The notes: generated by a model not told the origin, from the letters alone. Shown: positions 16,726-27,611, counted from the first letter of the stretch. The stretch is 61,516 bases of DNA from Thermoanaerobacterium saccharolyticum (GCF_000747665.1 NZ_BBKT01000037.1:1-61516); one strand, 5' to 3'. Numbers and translations: made by a program.

Positions 16726-17879
16726 TTATTTATCATGGAAGTTATGATGATGAGAAAAATAACAGATAAAAGTGAGATCATAAACATGAGGGAGGACATT
16801 TCAAATATGCTTACCATATTTTTTACGTTTCCTTGATAAAAAGCTTCCGCAACTGCTATATTGTCAATGTTTATAAATTTCATAAAGATAAAGGAAAACA
16901 AGGCAGCAAAAACGCTATGAATAGCTTTTGCAATTAAATACGGCAAGTAGTCTATCTTTGTATTATTAATGACACCTATTACTTGTCCATGTGTTGATAA
17001 GCCACCCCATGCTAAAATTGAACTTATTAATATTATTTTTTGGTATAATGGTGCTGTTGTTTGACTAATCATATTTGAGCCTATCGTGATTTCCATTAAG
17101 CCGCTTAAATATCCAGCAATCAAATTTTTGTTAAAACCAATTGCTTCAAATATTGGTGTAATAATCTTTTCTATAGCTTTTATTAAACCGTATACTTTTA
17201 AAAATTCTATTAAAACTGAAAATGTTATAATATATCCGCCTATCATGATTATTGTGTTCATGGAGTTTTTAACTGCACTTCCTAAAACTTCTCCAAAATT
17301 AGCTGTTAAATCATCGGAATTGCTTTTGGGAATATTATGGTGATCTGAATCTTTTAAATTTTTGTCTTTGATATTATAATTTCTAAAAATTATACCAGTA
17401 GTAATTGCTGCTAAATAGTTAGACACCATTATTATATAACCAATTGTAGAGCTATTAAACATTCCCATGGCGACTACGCCTAACATAAACAGGGGCCCAG
17501 AGTTATTGCAAAACGTCATTAGCCTTTCAGCTTCGGCTGTGGTTAAAAGTTTTTCTTCCCACAATCTTTTTATTATTTGTGCACCAACAGGATAGCCAGA
17601 TGTGTATCCAACAGCCATTGCAAAGCCTCCGTTGCCAGAAACATTGAATATTGGCCGCATTATAGGCTCTAAAAATTTACCAAGCATTTTGACGAATCCT
17701 AATCGTACCAGCATTTCAGATCCAATGAAAAAAGGAAGTAACGCTGGGAATACTGTAAAAAGCCATAAGTTGATTCCTGATTTTGCAGCAGCAAGCGAAT
17801 TTTTTGGGAATATGATAATTGAAATAACGAGAACTAAGACAAATACAATCGATAAAGCTTTTGTTTTATATTCTTTCAA
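16716..17879 (-). CDS. ylbJ: Sporulation integral membrane protein YlbJ
   Basis: YlbJ is a polytopic membrane protein of the nucleoside-recognition (Gate) family needed for a proper spore cortex in Bacillus. The 387-aa protein has about eight hydrophobic segments, with signature parts such as SGINLWLFTVFPALLPFF near the N-terminus, GYTSGYPVGAQI, and the second Gate repeat near ISGLMEITIGS. The start is TTG at 17879 behind GGGGGAAC on the minus strand. It lies head to tail with tmcAL, 61 bases after its stop, so the two may share a transcript. Confidence 0.9.
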   Translation of the reverse strand: MKEYKTKALSIVFVLVLVISIIIFPKNSLAAAKSGINLWLFTVFPALLPFFIGSEMLVRLGFVKMLGKFLEPIMRPIFNVSGNGGFAMAVGYTSGYPVGAQIIKRLWEEKLLTTAEAERLMTFCNNSGPLFMLGVVAMGMFNSSTIGYIIMVSNYLAAITTGIIFRNYNIKDKNLKDSDHHNIPKSNSDDLTANFGEVLGSAVKNSMNTIIMIGGYIITFSVLIEFLKVYGLIKAIEKIITPIFEAIGFNKNLIAGYLSGLMEITIGSNMISQTTAPLYQKIILISSILAWGGLSTHGQVIGVINNTKIDYLPYLIAKAIHSVFAALFSFIFMKFINIDNIAVAEAFYQGNVKNMVSIFEMSSLMFMISLLSVIFLIIITSMINKEA

Positions 17880-17940
17880 TGTTGTTCCCCCTTTGAAGTT
17901 TCCATAGTATATTTTTATTAAAGAAGGGGAAATAAAATGA

Positions 17941-19144
17941 TTATTTTACTATAAACTTTTTAGTAAAATCCAATCCTGAAACTGGTTCATTTGTATATGC
18001 AAGCGTATATATATCAGTGGCTTTTAAATCTATTTCAAACATTTCTGCGTTAGACAAGATTTTTTTATATTCAGAAACTTTAGTAATAATTGGCATATTT
18101 GATCTATCTTTAATTTCTTTTAAAAGTTCTAAACCTTTTTTAGTTGTGCCTAATATTCTTATGTAATTTGGACCATCAAATTTCGAATAAATGCTTGAAT
18201 CAATATCCAATAATACGTGCATCATTATTCGCCTTATTCTGCTTTCGGTATACCTTTTAGTTTTGATGTAGCCGATTATGTCACTTAAATTATTGTAGAT
18301 AGATGAGGCTTTTTTTTATACGGTTTTCCAAGCCTTCTGTAACGTCAAAAACATCTTTTACTGATGCATCATTTCTCAAACGGTAGACTACTATTTTAGC
18401 AAAATCGTCTAAAGTAACGGGGCCATGACCTTCTGCAATGCACTTTTTTAAAATTTCAAGAGAATATTGTGGCATATATTTTTCTAATACAGAATAGTTT
18501 TTATCATTTATAACCTCTCTAAGATATGTAGCACTTGCAAAAGATTCTACTGTTTCCAGAGAATTATAGCCTGGTCCAAATCTTTTTAATGTCAAAGGTT
18601 TAATATTGCTGTTTAACTTGATTAAGCTTTTTATATATTCAATTCCGAGTATGTTATTTGGATTTCCGATAATATTGTTGATGGTTATTCCAAAATACTT
18701 TGATAATGCTGCTTCACGTGCCTTTGCATATGTGATGCCGCTTTTTAAATAATTTTTCAAAAGCGCTTTATAATCTTCTGGTTCATCTAAAAGAAATTTT
18801 GATATTTGATATAATTCGTCAATAGAGCCATGTTCGCTTCCAAACGATATGTAATCAACGATGTGTAAAGAATCAAGTAGTTTTATTGCACCATAAGCAA
18901 ATTTTTCTGCAGTTGAAACAGCGTATATTGTAGGCAGCTCAATGACTAAATCTATTCCAGATAATAATGCTGCTTCTGTTCTTGACCATTTGTCTATAAT
19001 AGAAGGAATGCCGCGCTGTACAAAATTGCCACTCATCACAGCTACAATAAAGTCTGCTTTTGTCATTTCCATAGACTTTTTTATGTGATATACGTGTCCA
19101 TTGTGAAGTGGATTGTATTCTACAACTAAACCCAATACGCTCAT
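17941..19144 (-). CDS. tmcAL: tRNA(Met) cytidine acetate ligase TmcAL (YlbM), with apparent frameshift
   Basis: TmcAL makes N4-acetylcytidine at the wobble position of elongator tRNA(Met) from acetate and ATP. The N-terminus carries the HIGH-like HNGH motif (H14-H17) in VVEYNPLHNGHVYH and later IIDKWSRTEAAL. The frame breaks at an eight-A run on the minus strand (18310-18317); removing one A joins the 284-aa N-terminal part to a C-terminal part that ends FTKKFIVK, giving 400 aa, the normal length. It is divergent from pta, whose product chain supplies acetate. Confidence 0.92.
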
Positions 19145-19289
19145 AATATGCGCCTTTCTAAAAAATTATTAATTGTACTTATTATTTTATAAAAAATATG
19201 TTAAAATGTAAAATGTGTATACAATATATTTCTTCTTTTTAGTAAGAGGAATGTATAAAAATAAATATTTTAAAGGAAGGGATGATCTT

Positions 19290-20276
19290 ATGAGCATTAT
19301 TCAGAACATCATTGAAAAAGCTAAAAGCGATAAAAAGAAAATTGTTCTGCCAGAAGGTGCAGAACCCAGGACATTAAAAGCTGCTGAAATAGTTTTAAAA
19401 GAAGGAATTGCAGATTTGGTGCTTCTTGGAAATGAAGATGAGATAAGAAATGCAGCAAAAGACTTGGACATATCCAAAGCTGAAATAATTGACCCTGTAA
19501 AATCTGAAATGTTTGATAGGTATGCTAATGATTTTTACGAATTAAGAAAGAGCAAGGGAATCACATTGGAAAAAGCCAGAGAAACAATCAAGGATAATAT
19601 CTATTTTGGATGTATGATGGTTAAAGAAGGTTATGCTGATGGATTAGTATCTGGCGCTATTCATGCTACTGCAGATTTATTAAGACCTGCATTTCAGATA
19701 ATTAAAACAGCTCCAGGAGCAAAGATAGTATCAAGCTTTTTTATAATGGAAGTGCCTAATTGTGAATATGGTGAAAATGGCGTATTCTTGTTTGCTGATT
19801 GTGCGGTCAATCCATCACCTAATGCAGAAGAACTTGCTTCTATTGCTGTACAATCTGCTAATACTGCAAAGAATTTGTTGGGTTTTGAACCAAAAGTTGC
19901 CATGCTATCATTTTCCACAAAAGGTAGTGCATCACATGAATTAGTAGACAAGGTAAGAAAAGCGACAGAGATAGCAAAGGATTTGATGCCAGATGTTGCT
20001 ATCGATGGTGAATTGCAACTGGATGCTGCTATTGTTAAAGAAGTTGCAGAGCTAAAAGCACCGGGAAGCAAAGTTGCGGGATGTGCAAATGTGCTTATAT
20101 TCCCTGACTTACAAGCTGGTAATATAGGATATAAGCTTGTACAGAGATTAGCTAAGGCAAATGCAATTGGACCGATAACGCAAGGAATGGGTGCACCAGT
20201 TAATGATTTATCAAGAGGATGCAGCTATAAAGATATTGTTGACGTAATAGCGACAACAGCTGTGCAGGCTCAATAA
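19290..20276 (+). CDS. pta: Phosphate acetyltransferase
   Basis: Pta converts acetyl-CoA and phosphate to acetyl phosphate, the first step of acetate formation. The 328-aa protein is the short single-domain form typical of Clostridia. Signatures include [35 protein letters not shown] and [15 protein letters not shown]. The ATG at 19290 follows AAAGGAAGG; an upstream ATG at 19215 has no ribosome binding site. It is followed 26 bases later by ackA, the partner that makes ATP. Confidence 0.96.
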   Translation: MSIIQNIIEKAKSDKKKIVLPEGAEPRTLKAAEIVLKEGIADLVLLGNEDEIRNAAKDLDISKAEIIDPVKSEMFDRYANDFYELRKSKGITLEKARETIKDNIYFGCMMVKEGYADGLVSGAIHATADLLRPAFQIIKTAPGAKIVSSFFIMEVPNCEYGENGVFLFADCAVNPSPNAEELASIAVQSANTAKNLLGFEPKVAMLSFSTKGSASHELVDKVRKATEIAKDLMPDVAIDGELQLDAAIVKEVAELKAPGSKVAGCANVLIFPDLQAGNIGYKLVQRLAKANAIGPITQGMGAPVNDLSRGCSYKDIVDVIATTAVQAQ

Positions 20277-20302
20277 AATGGAAAGTATGGAGGATGAAAA
20301 CT

Positions 20303-21505
20303 ATGAAAATTCTGGTTATTAATTGTGGAAGTTCTTCACTAAAATATCAATTGATTGAATCAATTGATGGAAATGTGCTGGCAAAAGGCCTTGCTGAAAG
20401 AATCGGCATAAATGATTCCCTGTTGACGCATAATGCTAACGGAGAAAAAATCAAGATAAAAAAAGACATGAAAGATCACAAAGACGCAATAAAATTGGTT
20501 TTAGATGCTTTGGTAAGTAGCGACTACGGCGTTATAAAGGATATGTCTGAGATAGATGCTGTAGGACATAGAGTTGTTCATGGAGGAGAGTCTTTTACAT
20601 CATCAGTTCTTATAAATGATGAAGTGTTAAAGGCAATAACAGATTGTATAGAATTAGCTCCACTGCATAATCCTGCTAATATAGAAGGAATTAAAGCTTG
20701 CCAGCAAATCATGCCAAACGTTCCAATGGTGGCGGTATTTGATACAGCCTTTCATCAAACAATGCCTGATTATGCATATCTTTATCCAATACCTTATGAG
20801 TACTACACAAAGTACAGGATCAGAAGATATGGATTTCATGGCACGTCGCATAAATATGTTTCAAGTAGGGCTGCAGAGATTTTGAATAAACCTATTGAAG
20901 ATTTGAAAATCATAACTTGTCATCTTGGAAATGGCTCCAGTATTGCTGCCGTCAAATATGGTAAATCAATTGACACAAGCATGGGATTTACACCATTAGA
21001 AGGTTTGGCTATGGGTACACGATCTGGAAGTATAGACCCATCCATCATTTCTTATCTTATGGAAAAAGAAAATATAAGTGCTGAAGAGGTAGTAAATATA
21101 TTAAATAAAAAATCTGGTGTTTACGGTATTTCGGGAATAAGCAGCGATTTTAGAGATTTAGAAGATGCTGCCTTTAAAAATGGAGATGAAAGAGCTCAGT
21201 TGGCCTTAAATGTGTTTGCATATCGAGTAAAGAAGACGATTGGAGCTTATGCAGCAGCTATGGGAGGCGTTGATGTCATTGTATTTACGGCAGGTGTTGG
21301 TGAAAATGGGCCTGAGATAAGAGAATTTATACTTGATGGATTGGAGTTCTTAGGGTTCAGCTTGGATAAAGAAAAAAATAAAGTCAGAGGAAAGGAAACT
21401 ATTATATCTACGCCAAATTCAAAAATTAGCGTGATGGTTGTGCCGACTAATGAAGAATATATGATTGCTAAAGATACTGAAAAGATTGTAAAGAGTATAA
21501 AATAG
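20303..21505 (+). CDS. ackA: Acetate kinase
   Basis: AckA converts acetyl phosphate and ADP to acetate and ATP, giving substrate-level ATP in fermentation. The 400-aa protein has the ASKHA-fold signatures [36 protein letters not shown] and [11 protein letters not shown], and the catalytic AFDTAFH-type block ([10 protein letters not shown]). The ATG at 20303 is chosen because GGAGG (20289-20293) is 9 bases away; the ATG at 20294 abuts it. The pta-ackA pair shows that the host makes acetate. Confidence 0.96.
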   Translation: MKILVINCGSSSLKYQLIESIDGNVLAKGLAERIGINDSLLTHNANGEKIKIKKDMKDHKDAIKLVLDALVSSDYGVIKDMSEIDAVGHRVVHGGESFTSSVLINDEVLKAITDCIELAPLHNPANIEGIKACQQIMPNVPMVAVFDTAFHQTMPDYAYLYPIPYEYYTKYRIRRYGFHGTSHKYVSSRAAEILNKPIEDLKIITCHLGNGSSIAAVKYGKSIDTSMGFTPLEGLAMGTRSGSIDPSIISYLMEKENISAEEVVNILNKKSGVYGISGISSDFRDLEDAAFKNGDERAQLALNVFAYRVKKTIGAYAAAMGGVDVIVFTAGVGENGPEIREFILDGLEFLGFSLDKEKNKVRGKETIISTPNSKISVMVVPTNEEYMIAKDTEKIVKSIK

Positions 21506-21510
21506 CATTC

Positions 21511-21539
21511 TTGACAAATGTTTACCCCATTAGTATAAT
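21511..21539 (+). promoter_or_regulatory. Strong sigma-A promoter of yceD-rpmF
   Basis: TTGACA (21511-21516) and TATAAT (21534-21539) match consensus exactly with a 17-base spacer. It starts right after ackA, about 30 bases before yceD. Confidence 0.9.
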
Positions 21540-21569
21540 TAATTTTGGCAATTATATTGGGGTGAGAAA

Positions 21570-22061
21570 ATGAAAATTGATTTATCAAAAATTAAGGGAC
21601 ATAGGGGTCGTAGCATCGAAGTCAACTACGTAGAAAATCTGAGTGTTCTGGAGGTAAATAGCAATAGATACGTAGTTATAAAGCCTATTAGCGTAACTGG
21701 AAACATAGCATACGACAGTGAAGGAATAGTTTTAAAACTTTTAGTACGCGGGGCTATTAAAGTAACATGCGATAGGTGCCTTGACGAATTTGAGCATGAG
21801 TTCGTAATACCTATTGACGAAGTAATAAACGAGTCTGATAATGAATTTTCGGGTGAAGTGGAAGATGAAAAGCTTGATTTGACGAAAATTGTGATTGAAA
21901 ATGTGGAACTTTCTCTTCCGATGAAGTTCATTTGCTCGGATGATTGCAAGGGTCTATGTCCTACCTGTGGTAAAAATCTTAATCATGAAAAATGCGATTG
22001 CCAAATAAAAGAAATTGATCCACGCCTTTCAGTTTTGAATAAATTACTGCAGAAGATGTAG
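21570..22061 (+). CDS. DUF177 / YceD family metal-binding protein
   Basis: YceD-type proteins sit next to rpmF in most bacteria and are linked to 23S rRNA accumulation or ribosome assembly in some. The 163-aa protein shows the family's cysteine layout: CDRC in the centre and a C-terminal cluster CSDDCKGLCPTCGKN followed by CDC, which probably binds zinc. ATG at 21570 follows TGGGGTGAG. It ends 12 bases before rpmF. Confidence 0.9.
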   Translation: MKIDLSKIKGHRGRSIEVNYVENLSVLEVNSNRYVVIKPISVTGNIAYDSEGIVLKLLVRGAIKVTCDRCLDEFEHEFVIPIDEVINESDNEFSGEVEDEKLDLTKIVIENVELSLPMKFICSDDCKGLCPTCGKNLNHEKCDCQIKEIDPRLSVLNKLLQKM

Positions 22062-22073
22062 GAGGTGTATAAT

Positions 22074-22256
22074 ATGCCAGTTCCAAAGCGTAGAACATCT
22101 AAGGCAAGAAGAGATAAAAGAAGGCATAGCCATACTTTAGCTGTACCTGCTTATGTTTTGTGCCCACAATGTCACGAACCAAAATTGCCCCACAGAGTTT
22201 GTTTAAGCTGTGGTTATTACGATGGTAAAGAGGTATTGAAAGTGGAAGAAAAGTAA
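22074..22256 (+). CDS. rpmF: 50S ribosomal protein L32
   Basis: L32 is a small zinc-ribbon protein of the large subunit. The 60-aa protein starts [16 protein letters not shown] and has the four zinc cysteines in CPQC and CLSC. The ATG at 22074 follows AGGAGGTG; an upstream in-frame ATG at 22065 overlaps the ribosome binding site. A terminator follows at once. Confidence 0.97.
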   Translation: MPVPKRRTSKARRDKRRHSHTLAVPAYVLCPQCHEPKLPHRVCLSCGYYDGKEVLKVEEK

Positions 22257-22286
22257 TGGAGTTTTCTCTATTACTTTTCTTTTTTA
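22247..22286 (+). terminator. Terminator of yceD-rpmF
   Basis: AGAAAAGTAAT (22247-22257) pairs perfectly with ATTACTTTTCT (22270-22280), followed by TTTTT. The 5' arm includes the last rpmF codons. Confidence 0.9.
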
Positions 22287-22290
22287 TTTC

Positions 22291-22320
22291 TTGACTTTTA
22301 TGTATGGCGTAATTTATAAT
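22291..22320 (+). promoter_or_regulatory. Sigma-A promoter of the fapR-fab operon
   Basis: TTGACT (22291-22296) and TATAAT (22315-22320) are separated by 18 bases, immediately after the rpmF terminator and 44 bases before fapR. Confidence 0.85.
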
Positions 22321-22336
22321 TATGAGTAAGTCATAA
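22320..22336 (+). promoter_or_regulatory. Candidate operator: 17-bp palindrome over the fapR start site
   Basis: TTATGA-GTAAG-TCATAA is a perfect 6-5-6 inverted repeat. It overlaps the last base of the -10 box and the expected transcription start. FapR represses its own operon in Bacillus through a 17-bp palindrome in the same place, but the half-site there (TTAGTA) differs, so FapR binding here is an inference. Confidence 0.45.
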
Positions 22337-22363
22337 AAACAACTTATATTTGGAGCTGATAAT

Positions 22364-22945
22364 GTGGCCACGAAGCTTAGTAAAAGAGATAGATTAAAAA
22401 AGTTAAAAATTGAAATCGAAAAGAATCCATTTTACACTGATGATGAGTTAGCTGATTTGTTTTCGGTTAGCGTTCAGACGATAAGGCTGGATAGAATGGA
22501 ATTAGGTATTCCAGAGCTTAGAGAAAGAATAAAGAGCGTAGCTGAAAAAAATTATAACAAGGTAAAAGCAATAGTAGGCAGCGAAATAGTAGGTGAACTT
22601 ATCGATTTAGAGTTGGGAAAAAGTGGAATATCTGTTTTCGAGCCTACGCCTGAGATGGCTTTTTTAAAGACAAAAATCATACGAGGACATTACATATATT
22701 CACAAGCAGAGTCATTGGCGATATCTGTTATCGATGCTGAGGCTGCGTTGATAGGTGTTGCAAATATAAAGTATAAATATCCAGTCAAGATAGGGGATAG
22801 GCTTGTCGCAAAAGCAGAAGTAACCAGAAAAAGAGGAAATAAATATTTTGTATGGGTTATGATTAAAGTGAAAGATAGAGAAGTGTTCAGAGGTAAATTC
22901 ATATTAGTATCTTTAGAAAGCGATAGCACCGAAAAGGAGGTGTAA
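22364..22945 (+). CDS. fapR: Transcription factor FapR
   Basis: FapR represses fatty-acid and phospholipid synthesis genes and is released by malonyl-CoA, so it reads precursor supply. The 193-aa protein has an N-terminal helix-turn-helix (residues 1-55; [20 protein letters not shown]) and a C-terminal hot-dog thioesterase-like domain for malonyl-CoA ([19 protein letters not shown]). It starts with GTG at 22364 behind TTGGAGC. It is the first gene of the operon it probably controls, 5 bases before plsX. Confidence 0.95.
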   Translation: MATKLSKRDRLKKLKIEIEKNPFYTDDELADLFSVSVQTIRLDRMELGIPELRERIKSVAEKNYNKVKAIVGSEIVGELIDLELGKSGISVFEPTPEMAFLKTKIIRGHYIYSQAESLAISVIDAEAALIGVANIKYKYPVKIGDRLVAKAEVTRKRGNKYFVWVMIKVKDREVFRGKFILVSLESDSTEKEV

Positions 22946-22950
22946 CAACC

Positions 22951-23952
22951 TTGAAAATAGCAGTTGATGCTATGGGAGGAGATTATGCACCACGCGAGAT
23001 AATAAAAGGCGTTGAAAAGGCTTTAGATAGTTTCGATATAGAAATAGTTTTGGTTGGAAACAAAGAGCAATTAGATAAATATGTAAGAGAAAAAGATGGT
23101 TTAACCATTGTACATGCAAAAGATGTTATTACAAACAATGAACCACCTGTAGCTGCGATAAGAAAGAAGAAAGATTCTTCTATGGCTGTCGGCTTTGAAA
23201 TGCTTAAAAGAGATGAAGTGGATGCTTTTTTGTCAGCAGGCAATACGGGTGCTTTAATGGCAGGTTCGCTTTTTAATATTGGCAGGATCAAAGGAATAGA
23301 CAGACCTGCGTTAGCACCAATATTGCCAACTTTGAATGGTGCCACGATTTTACTTGATGCAGGTTCAAACACAGATTGCAAACCGATAAATTTATTTCAG
23401 TTTGCCATAATGGGAAGTGTATATGCACAAAAGATGCTTAATGTCGAGAATCCCAAAATTGGATTGTTTAATATTGGCGCTGAAGAAGAAAAGGGAAATG
23501 AGCTTACAAAACAAGTTTATGATTTAATAAAAAACTCTCATTTAAATTTCATTGGAAATGTAGAGGGTAGAGACATTGCGTATGGTGTAGCAGATGTTGT
23601 AACATGTGATGGATTTGTTGGAAACGCCATCTTAAAGTCGATGGAAGGGACTGCGTCTGTGATATCATCCTTGTTAAAACAGGAGCTTCAAAAGAACATA
23701 TTTACTAAATTAGGCGCGATGTTAATTTACGGTGCTCTAAAAAACATAGTTAAGAAAATGGATTACACTGAATATGGTGGTGCTCCGCTTCTTGGCATAA
23801 AGAAACCTGTTATTAAAGCTCATGGAAGTTCGAAAGAAAAAGCAATTTTTAATGCTATAAGACAGGCTAAAACCATTGTGGAAATGGATGTTATATCACA
23901 CATCCAGAGGGAAATAGAATTGATTGGAGATGATATAAGTGCTGCAAAATAG
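22951..23952 (+). CDS. plsX: Phosphate acyltransferase PlsX
   Basis: PlsX makes acyl phosphate from acyl-ACP and phosphate, the first step of phosphatidic acid synthesis in most Gram-positive bacteria. The 333-aa protein begins [17 protein letters not shown] and has the conserved [21 protein letters not shown] and [11 protein letters not shown] blocks. A TTG at 22951 follows AAGGAGGTG. The 3' end overlaps fabH by 14 bases, so translation is coupled. Confidence 0.96.
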   Translation: MKIAVDAMGGDYAPREIIKGVEKALDSFDIEIVLVGNKEQLDKYVREKDGLTIVHAKDVITNNEPPVAAIRKKKDSSMAVGFEMLKRDEVDAFLSAGNTGALMAGSLFNIGRIKGIDRPALAPILPTLNGATILLDAGSNTDCKPINLFQFAIMGSVYAQKMLNVENPKIGLFNIGAEEEKGNELTKQVYDLIKNSHLNFIGNVEGRDIAYGVADVVTCDGFVGNAILKSMEGTASVISSLLKQELQKNIFTKLGAMLIYGALKNIVKKMDYTEYGGAPLLGIKKPVIKAHGSSKEKAIFNAIRQAKTIVEMDVISHIQREIELIGDDISAAK

Positions 23953-24940
23953 AGATTTTAAAGCTGGAATTTTAGGAACGGGAAGTTTTGTTCCAGAAAA
24001 CAAGTTAACCAATAAAGATCTGGAGAAGATGGTGGATACTTCAGATGAATGGATTGTAACAAGGACGGGAATAAAGGAAAGACGCATTGCACCACAATCA
24101 ATGACTACGTCTTACATGGCAACCGAAGCGGCAAAAAAGGCTATTGGAGATGCTGGAATAGAAGCTTCAGAAATAGATTTGATTATCGTTGCAACTGTAG
24201 TTCCAGATATGAATTTCCCTTCTACTGCTTGTCTTGTACAAGCAAATATTAAAGCTACAAAAGCAGCAGCTTTTGACATAGAAGTAGGATGTTCTGGATT
24301 TATATATGGTCTTTCTATAGCAAAACAGTTTGTAGAAAGTGGTACATATAAGACTGTTCTCGTAATTGCGGCAGATGTGCTGTCAAAAATAACGAATTGG
24401 GAGGACAGAAACACTTGTGTGCTATTTGGCGATGGAGCAGGGGCTGCTATAGTTGGTCAAGTTAAAGAGGGATATGGAATTTTAGACAATGTCATTGGGG
24501 CTGATGGAAGTGGAGGAATGCATTTATACATGCCGGCTGGTGGTTCGCGAATGCCAGCAAGCGAAGATACTGTTAAAAACAAATTGCATACAATTCACAT
24601 GAATGGGCAGGAAGTTTTTAAATTTGCAGTCAATGTCATGAATACAGCAACTGTAGAAGTTTTAAATAGATGTGGATTGAAACCTGAAGATGTAGATCTT
24701 TTTATACCGCATCAAGCAAATATTAGAATAATAGATGCAGCAATGAAAAAACTGAAATTGTCAAAAGAAAAAGTTTTTATAAACTTAGATAAATATGGAA
24801 ATATGTCTGCAGCTTCTGTTATTGTCGCTTTAGATGAGGCTTTGAAAGCTGGTAAAATAAAAAATGGGGACATAATTTTGATGGTTGCGTTTGGAGCCGG
24901 TTTAACATGGGGCTCTACTGTGATAAAGTGGGTAAAATAG
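23939..24940 (+). CDS. fabH: Beta-ketoacyl-ACP synthase III
   Basis: FabH condenses acetyl-CoA (or branched acyl-CoA) with malonyl-ACP to begin fatty acid synthesis. The 333-aa protein has the thiolase-fold catalytic triad: C118 in EVGCSGF, His in PHQANIRI and Asn in YGNMSAAS. It starts with GTG at 23939 within the end of plsX; the sequence [16 protein letters not shown] is the standard N-terminal block. It ends 10 bases before fabK. Confidence 0.96.
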   Translation: MLQNRDFKAGILGTGSFVPENKLTNKDLEKMVDTSDEWIVTRTGIKERRIAPQSMTTSYMATEAAKKAIGDAGIEASEIDLIIVATVVPDMNFPSTACLVQANIKATKAAAFDIEVGCSGFIYGLSIAKQFVESGTYKTVLVIAADVLSKITNWEDRNTCVLFGDGAGAAIVGQVKEGYGILDNVIGADGSGGMHLYMPAGGSRMPASEDTVKNKLHTIHMNGQEVFKFAVNVMNTATVEVLNRCGLKPEDVDLFIPHQANIRIIDAAMKKLKLSKEKVFINLDKYGNMSAASVIVALDEALKAGKIKNGDIILMVAFGAGLTWGSTVIKWVK

Positions 24941-24950
24941 GAGTGATAAC

Positions 24951-25898
24951 ATGCTAAAGACGCAGATTACTGATTTGTTTGGCTTGGAATATCCTATATT
25001 TCAAGGTGGAATGGCTTGGGTTGCAACAGCAGAATTGGCTGCTGCAGTTTCGAATGCTGGCGGACTTGGTATTATCGGTGCAGGAAATGCACCTGCCAGT
25101 TTTGTCAAAGAACAAATAAGAAAAGCGAGAGAATTGACTGATAAACCTTTTGGTGTTAATGTAATGTTAATGTCGCCATTTGTTGATGAAGTTATGGATG
25201 TTGTGATAGAAGAAAAAGTAAGTGTGATCACTACAGGTGCTGGGAATCCTGGAAAATATATAAATAGATTGAAAGAAAACAATATAAAAGTCGTGCCAGT
25301 AGTTCCATCTGTTGCATTGGCTAAAAGAATGGAATCAATTGGAGTTGATGCAGTTGTAGCAGAAGGAACAGAATCTGGTGGACATATAGGTGAGCTTACT
25401 ACTATGGCTTTAGTGCCTCAAGTTGTCGATGCGGTGAGTATACCTGTCATAGCGGCAGGTGGCATTGGCGATGGAAGAGGTGTTGCTGCAGCTTTTTGCC
25501 TTGGAGCACAAGGTGTTCAGTTGGGCACGCGATTTGTGTGTTGTACTGAGTGTACAGCAAATGAAAAATATAAAGAGTACATAATAAACGCTAAAGACAG
25601 AGATGCAGTTGTAACTGGCAGGACTACAGGTCATCCAGTAAGATCTTTAAAAAACCATCTTACTAGAGAATTTGAAAAAGCTGAGCAAAATGGAGCTTCA
25701 AAAGAAGAGCTGGAACAGTTAGGAGCGGGAAAGCTAAGAGATGCAGTAGTATATGGAGATGTTTTAAATGGTTCTGTTATGGCTGGTCAAATATCTGGTC
25801 TTATAAACGATATTAAGCCTGCCAAAGCAATAATTGAGGATTTGTTTAATGATGCTGAGAAAATTATTGTTAGTTTATACGGAGGCTTTGGAAGATGA
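24951..25898 (+). CDS. fabK: Enoyl-ACP reductase II (FMN-dependent)
   Basis: FabK reduces enoyl-ACP in the last step of each elongation round and is the flavin enzyme used by Clostridia and streptococci instead of FabI. The 315-aa TIM-barrel protein starts ITDLFGLEYPIFQGGMAWV and has the FMN-binding AEGTESGGHIGE and AAGGIGDGRGVAAA blocks. ATG at 24951 follows AGGAGTG. Its stop overlaps the fabD start (ATGA). No fabI is seen here, so this is the likely main enoyl reductase. Confidence 0.95.
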   Translation: MLKTQITDLFGLEYPIFQGGMAWVATAELAAAVSNAGGLGIIGAGNAPASFVKEQIRKARELTDKPFGVNVMLMSPFVDEVMDVVIEEKVSVITTGAGNPGKYINRLKENNIKVVPVVPSVALAKRMESIGVDAVVAEGTESGGHIGELTTMALVPQVVDAVSIPVIAAGGIGDGRGVAAAFCLGAQGVQLGTRFVCCTECTANEKYKEYIINAKDRDAVVTGRTTGHPVRSLKNHLTREFEKAEQNGASKEELEQLGAGKLRDAVVYGDVLNGSVMAGQISGLINDIKPAKAIIEDLFNDAEKIIVSLYGGFGR

Positions 25899-26827
25899 AA
25901 ATTGCGTTTATCTACCCTGGTCAAGGTGCACAATACACTGGAATGGGAAAGGAAATATACGAAAATTTTGCTGAAGCAAGAGAAGTTTTTGAAGAGGCAA
26001 ATGATGCATTAAAATACGATATCACTAGGCTGTGTTTTGAAGGTCCTGATGAAGAATTAATGAAGACAGAAAATACACAGCCTGCCATATTGACAGTAAG
26101 CATTGCATTGACTAAAGTGCTATCAAAAAGAGGGTTGAAAGCAGATGTGACGGCTGGCTTAAGCTTAGGCGAATACAGTTCTCTTGTATATTCAGGTGTA
26201 TTATCTTTTAAAGATGCAGTAAAGCTTGTGAAGAAAAGGGGAGAATACATGCAAAATGCTGTTCCAATAGGCATAGGAGGAATGGCAGCGATAATAGGAC
26301 TTGACAACGAAGTGGTAGAGAATATATGCTATAATGTAAGAGAATTTGGTATTGTTGAACCAGCTAATTACAATTGCCCTGGTCAATTGTCGATTGCAGG
26401 TGAAATCAAAGCTTTAGAAAAAGCTGTAGAATTTGCTAAAGAAAAAGGAGCAAAAAAAGCAGTTATGTTGTCTGTTAGTGCACCATTTCACTGCAGTATG
26501 CTTAAAGATGCAGGCATTAAATTAGAAGAAGATTTAAAGCAGGTTCCAATATTTGATATGTCAGTCCCTGTCATTACTAATGTTACTGCAGATTACCTTA
26601 AAATTGACAAGGTTAAGGAGACTTTAGTAAAACAAGTAAGCAGTCCTGTTTTATGGGAACAATCTATGAGAAAGATGATTGATGATCAAGTTGAAGTTTT
26701 CATTGAAGTAGGGCCTGGTAAAACACTTACCGGATTCATGAAGAGAATAGATAAAACAAAAAAAGCCCTCAATTTCGAAGACATGAGTTCACTTGACAAA
26801 CTTTTATCCAGCTTGGAGGTAAACTGA
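25895..26827 (+). CDS. fabD: Malonyl-CoA:ACP transacylase
   Basis: FabD moves malonyl groups from CoA to acyl carrier protein. The 310-aa protein has the opening FIYPGQGAQYTGMGKE, the nucleophile S90 in GLSLGEYSS, and the His of APFHCSML, with the family's C-terminal EVGPGKTLTGF. It starts in the ATGA overlap with fabK and abuts fabG, confirming an operon. Confidence 0.96.
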   Translation: MKIAFIYPGQGAQYTGMGKEIYENFAEAREVFEEANDALKYDITRLCFEGPDEELMKTENTQPAILTVSIALTKVLSKRGLKADVTAGLSLGEYSSLVYSGVLSFKDAVKLVKKRGEYMQNAVPIGIGGMAAIIGLDNEVVENICYNVREFGIVEPANYNCPGQLSIAGEIKALEKAVEFAKEKGAKKAVMLSVSAPFHCSMLKDAGIKLEEDLKQVPIFDMSVPVITNVTADYLKIDKVKETLVKQVSSPVLWEQSMRKMIDDQVEVFIEVGPGKTLTGFMKRIDKTKKALNFEDMSSLDKLLSSLEVN

Positions 26828-27571
26828 ATGGATAGGGAAATTAAAACGGCATTAGTGACAGGGGGAGGAAGAGGGATAGGGAAAGCTATCGCTTTAAAGT
26901 TAGCAGAAGATGGGTATAATGTTGTAATTAATTATTCAAAAAGTTCGAAGGATGCTTTAGAAACTGTTGAAGAAGCCAAAAAGTTTGGTGTGGAATCTTG
27001 TGCTTTAAAATGTGATATTTCAAATTATGATGAAGTTGAAAAAATGGTCAATGACATAATCGATATGTTTGGTAATATCGATGTTGTTGTAAACAATGCT
27101 GGAATAACAAAAGATAACCTTATACTTAGAATGTCCGAAGATGACTGGGATAATGTTATAGATGTCAATTTAAAGGGAACTTTTAATGTAATAAAATTTG
27201 TTTCTAAGTATATGATAAAAAGAAGAAAAGGAAAAATTATAAACATATCTTCGATAGTGGGTGTGATTGGAAATGCAGGTCAATCCAATTATGCGGCGTC
27301 TAAAGCTGGAATTATAGGTTTGACGAAATCTTTAGCTAAAGAATTAGCATCCAGAGGAATAACTGTTAATGCTATTGCGCCTGGTTTTATAGAAACGGAT
27401 ATGACAGAGGTATTAAGTGAAACAGTAAAATCGTCAATGTTGAATTCCATACCATTAAAAAGAGCAGGAAAACCACAGGATATAGCAAATGTAGTGTCTT
27501 TTCTTGCCAGCAGTGCTTCAGATTATATTACAGGACAGGTAATCAATGTTGACGGAGGAATGGTAATGTAA
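26828..27571 (+). CDS. fabG: 3-oxoacyl-ACP reductase
   Basis: FabG reduces 3-oxoacyl-ACP with NADPH. The 247-aa short-chain dehydrogenase has the nucleotide motif TGGGRGIGKAIA, NNAGIT, NISSIVG and the catalytic YxxxK (Y155, K159) in NYAASKAG, plus the C-terminal TGQVINVDGGMVM typical of FabG. ATG at 26828 follows TTGGAGG at the end of fabD. Confidence 0.96.
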   Translation: MDREIKTALVTGGGRGIGKAIALKLAEDGYNVVINYSKSSKDALETVEEAKKFGVESCALKCDISNYDEVEKMVNDIIDMFGNIDVVVNNAGITKDNLILRMSEDDWDNVIDVNLKGTFNVIKFVSKYMIKRRKGKIINISSIVGVIGNAGQSNYAASKAGIIGLTKSLAKELASRGITVNAIAPGFIETDMTEVLSETVKSSMLNSIPLKRAGKPQDIANVVSFLASSASDYITGQVINVDGGMVM

Positions 27572-27611
27572 TATTATTCTAATATGGGTGTTTTGAGAGG
27601 AGGTGAACTTT

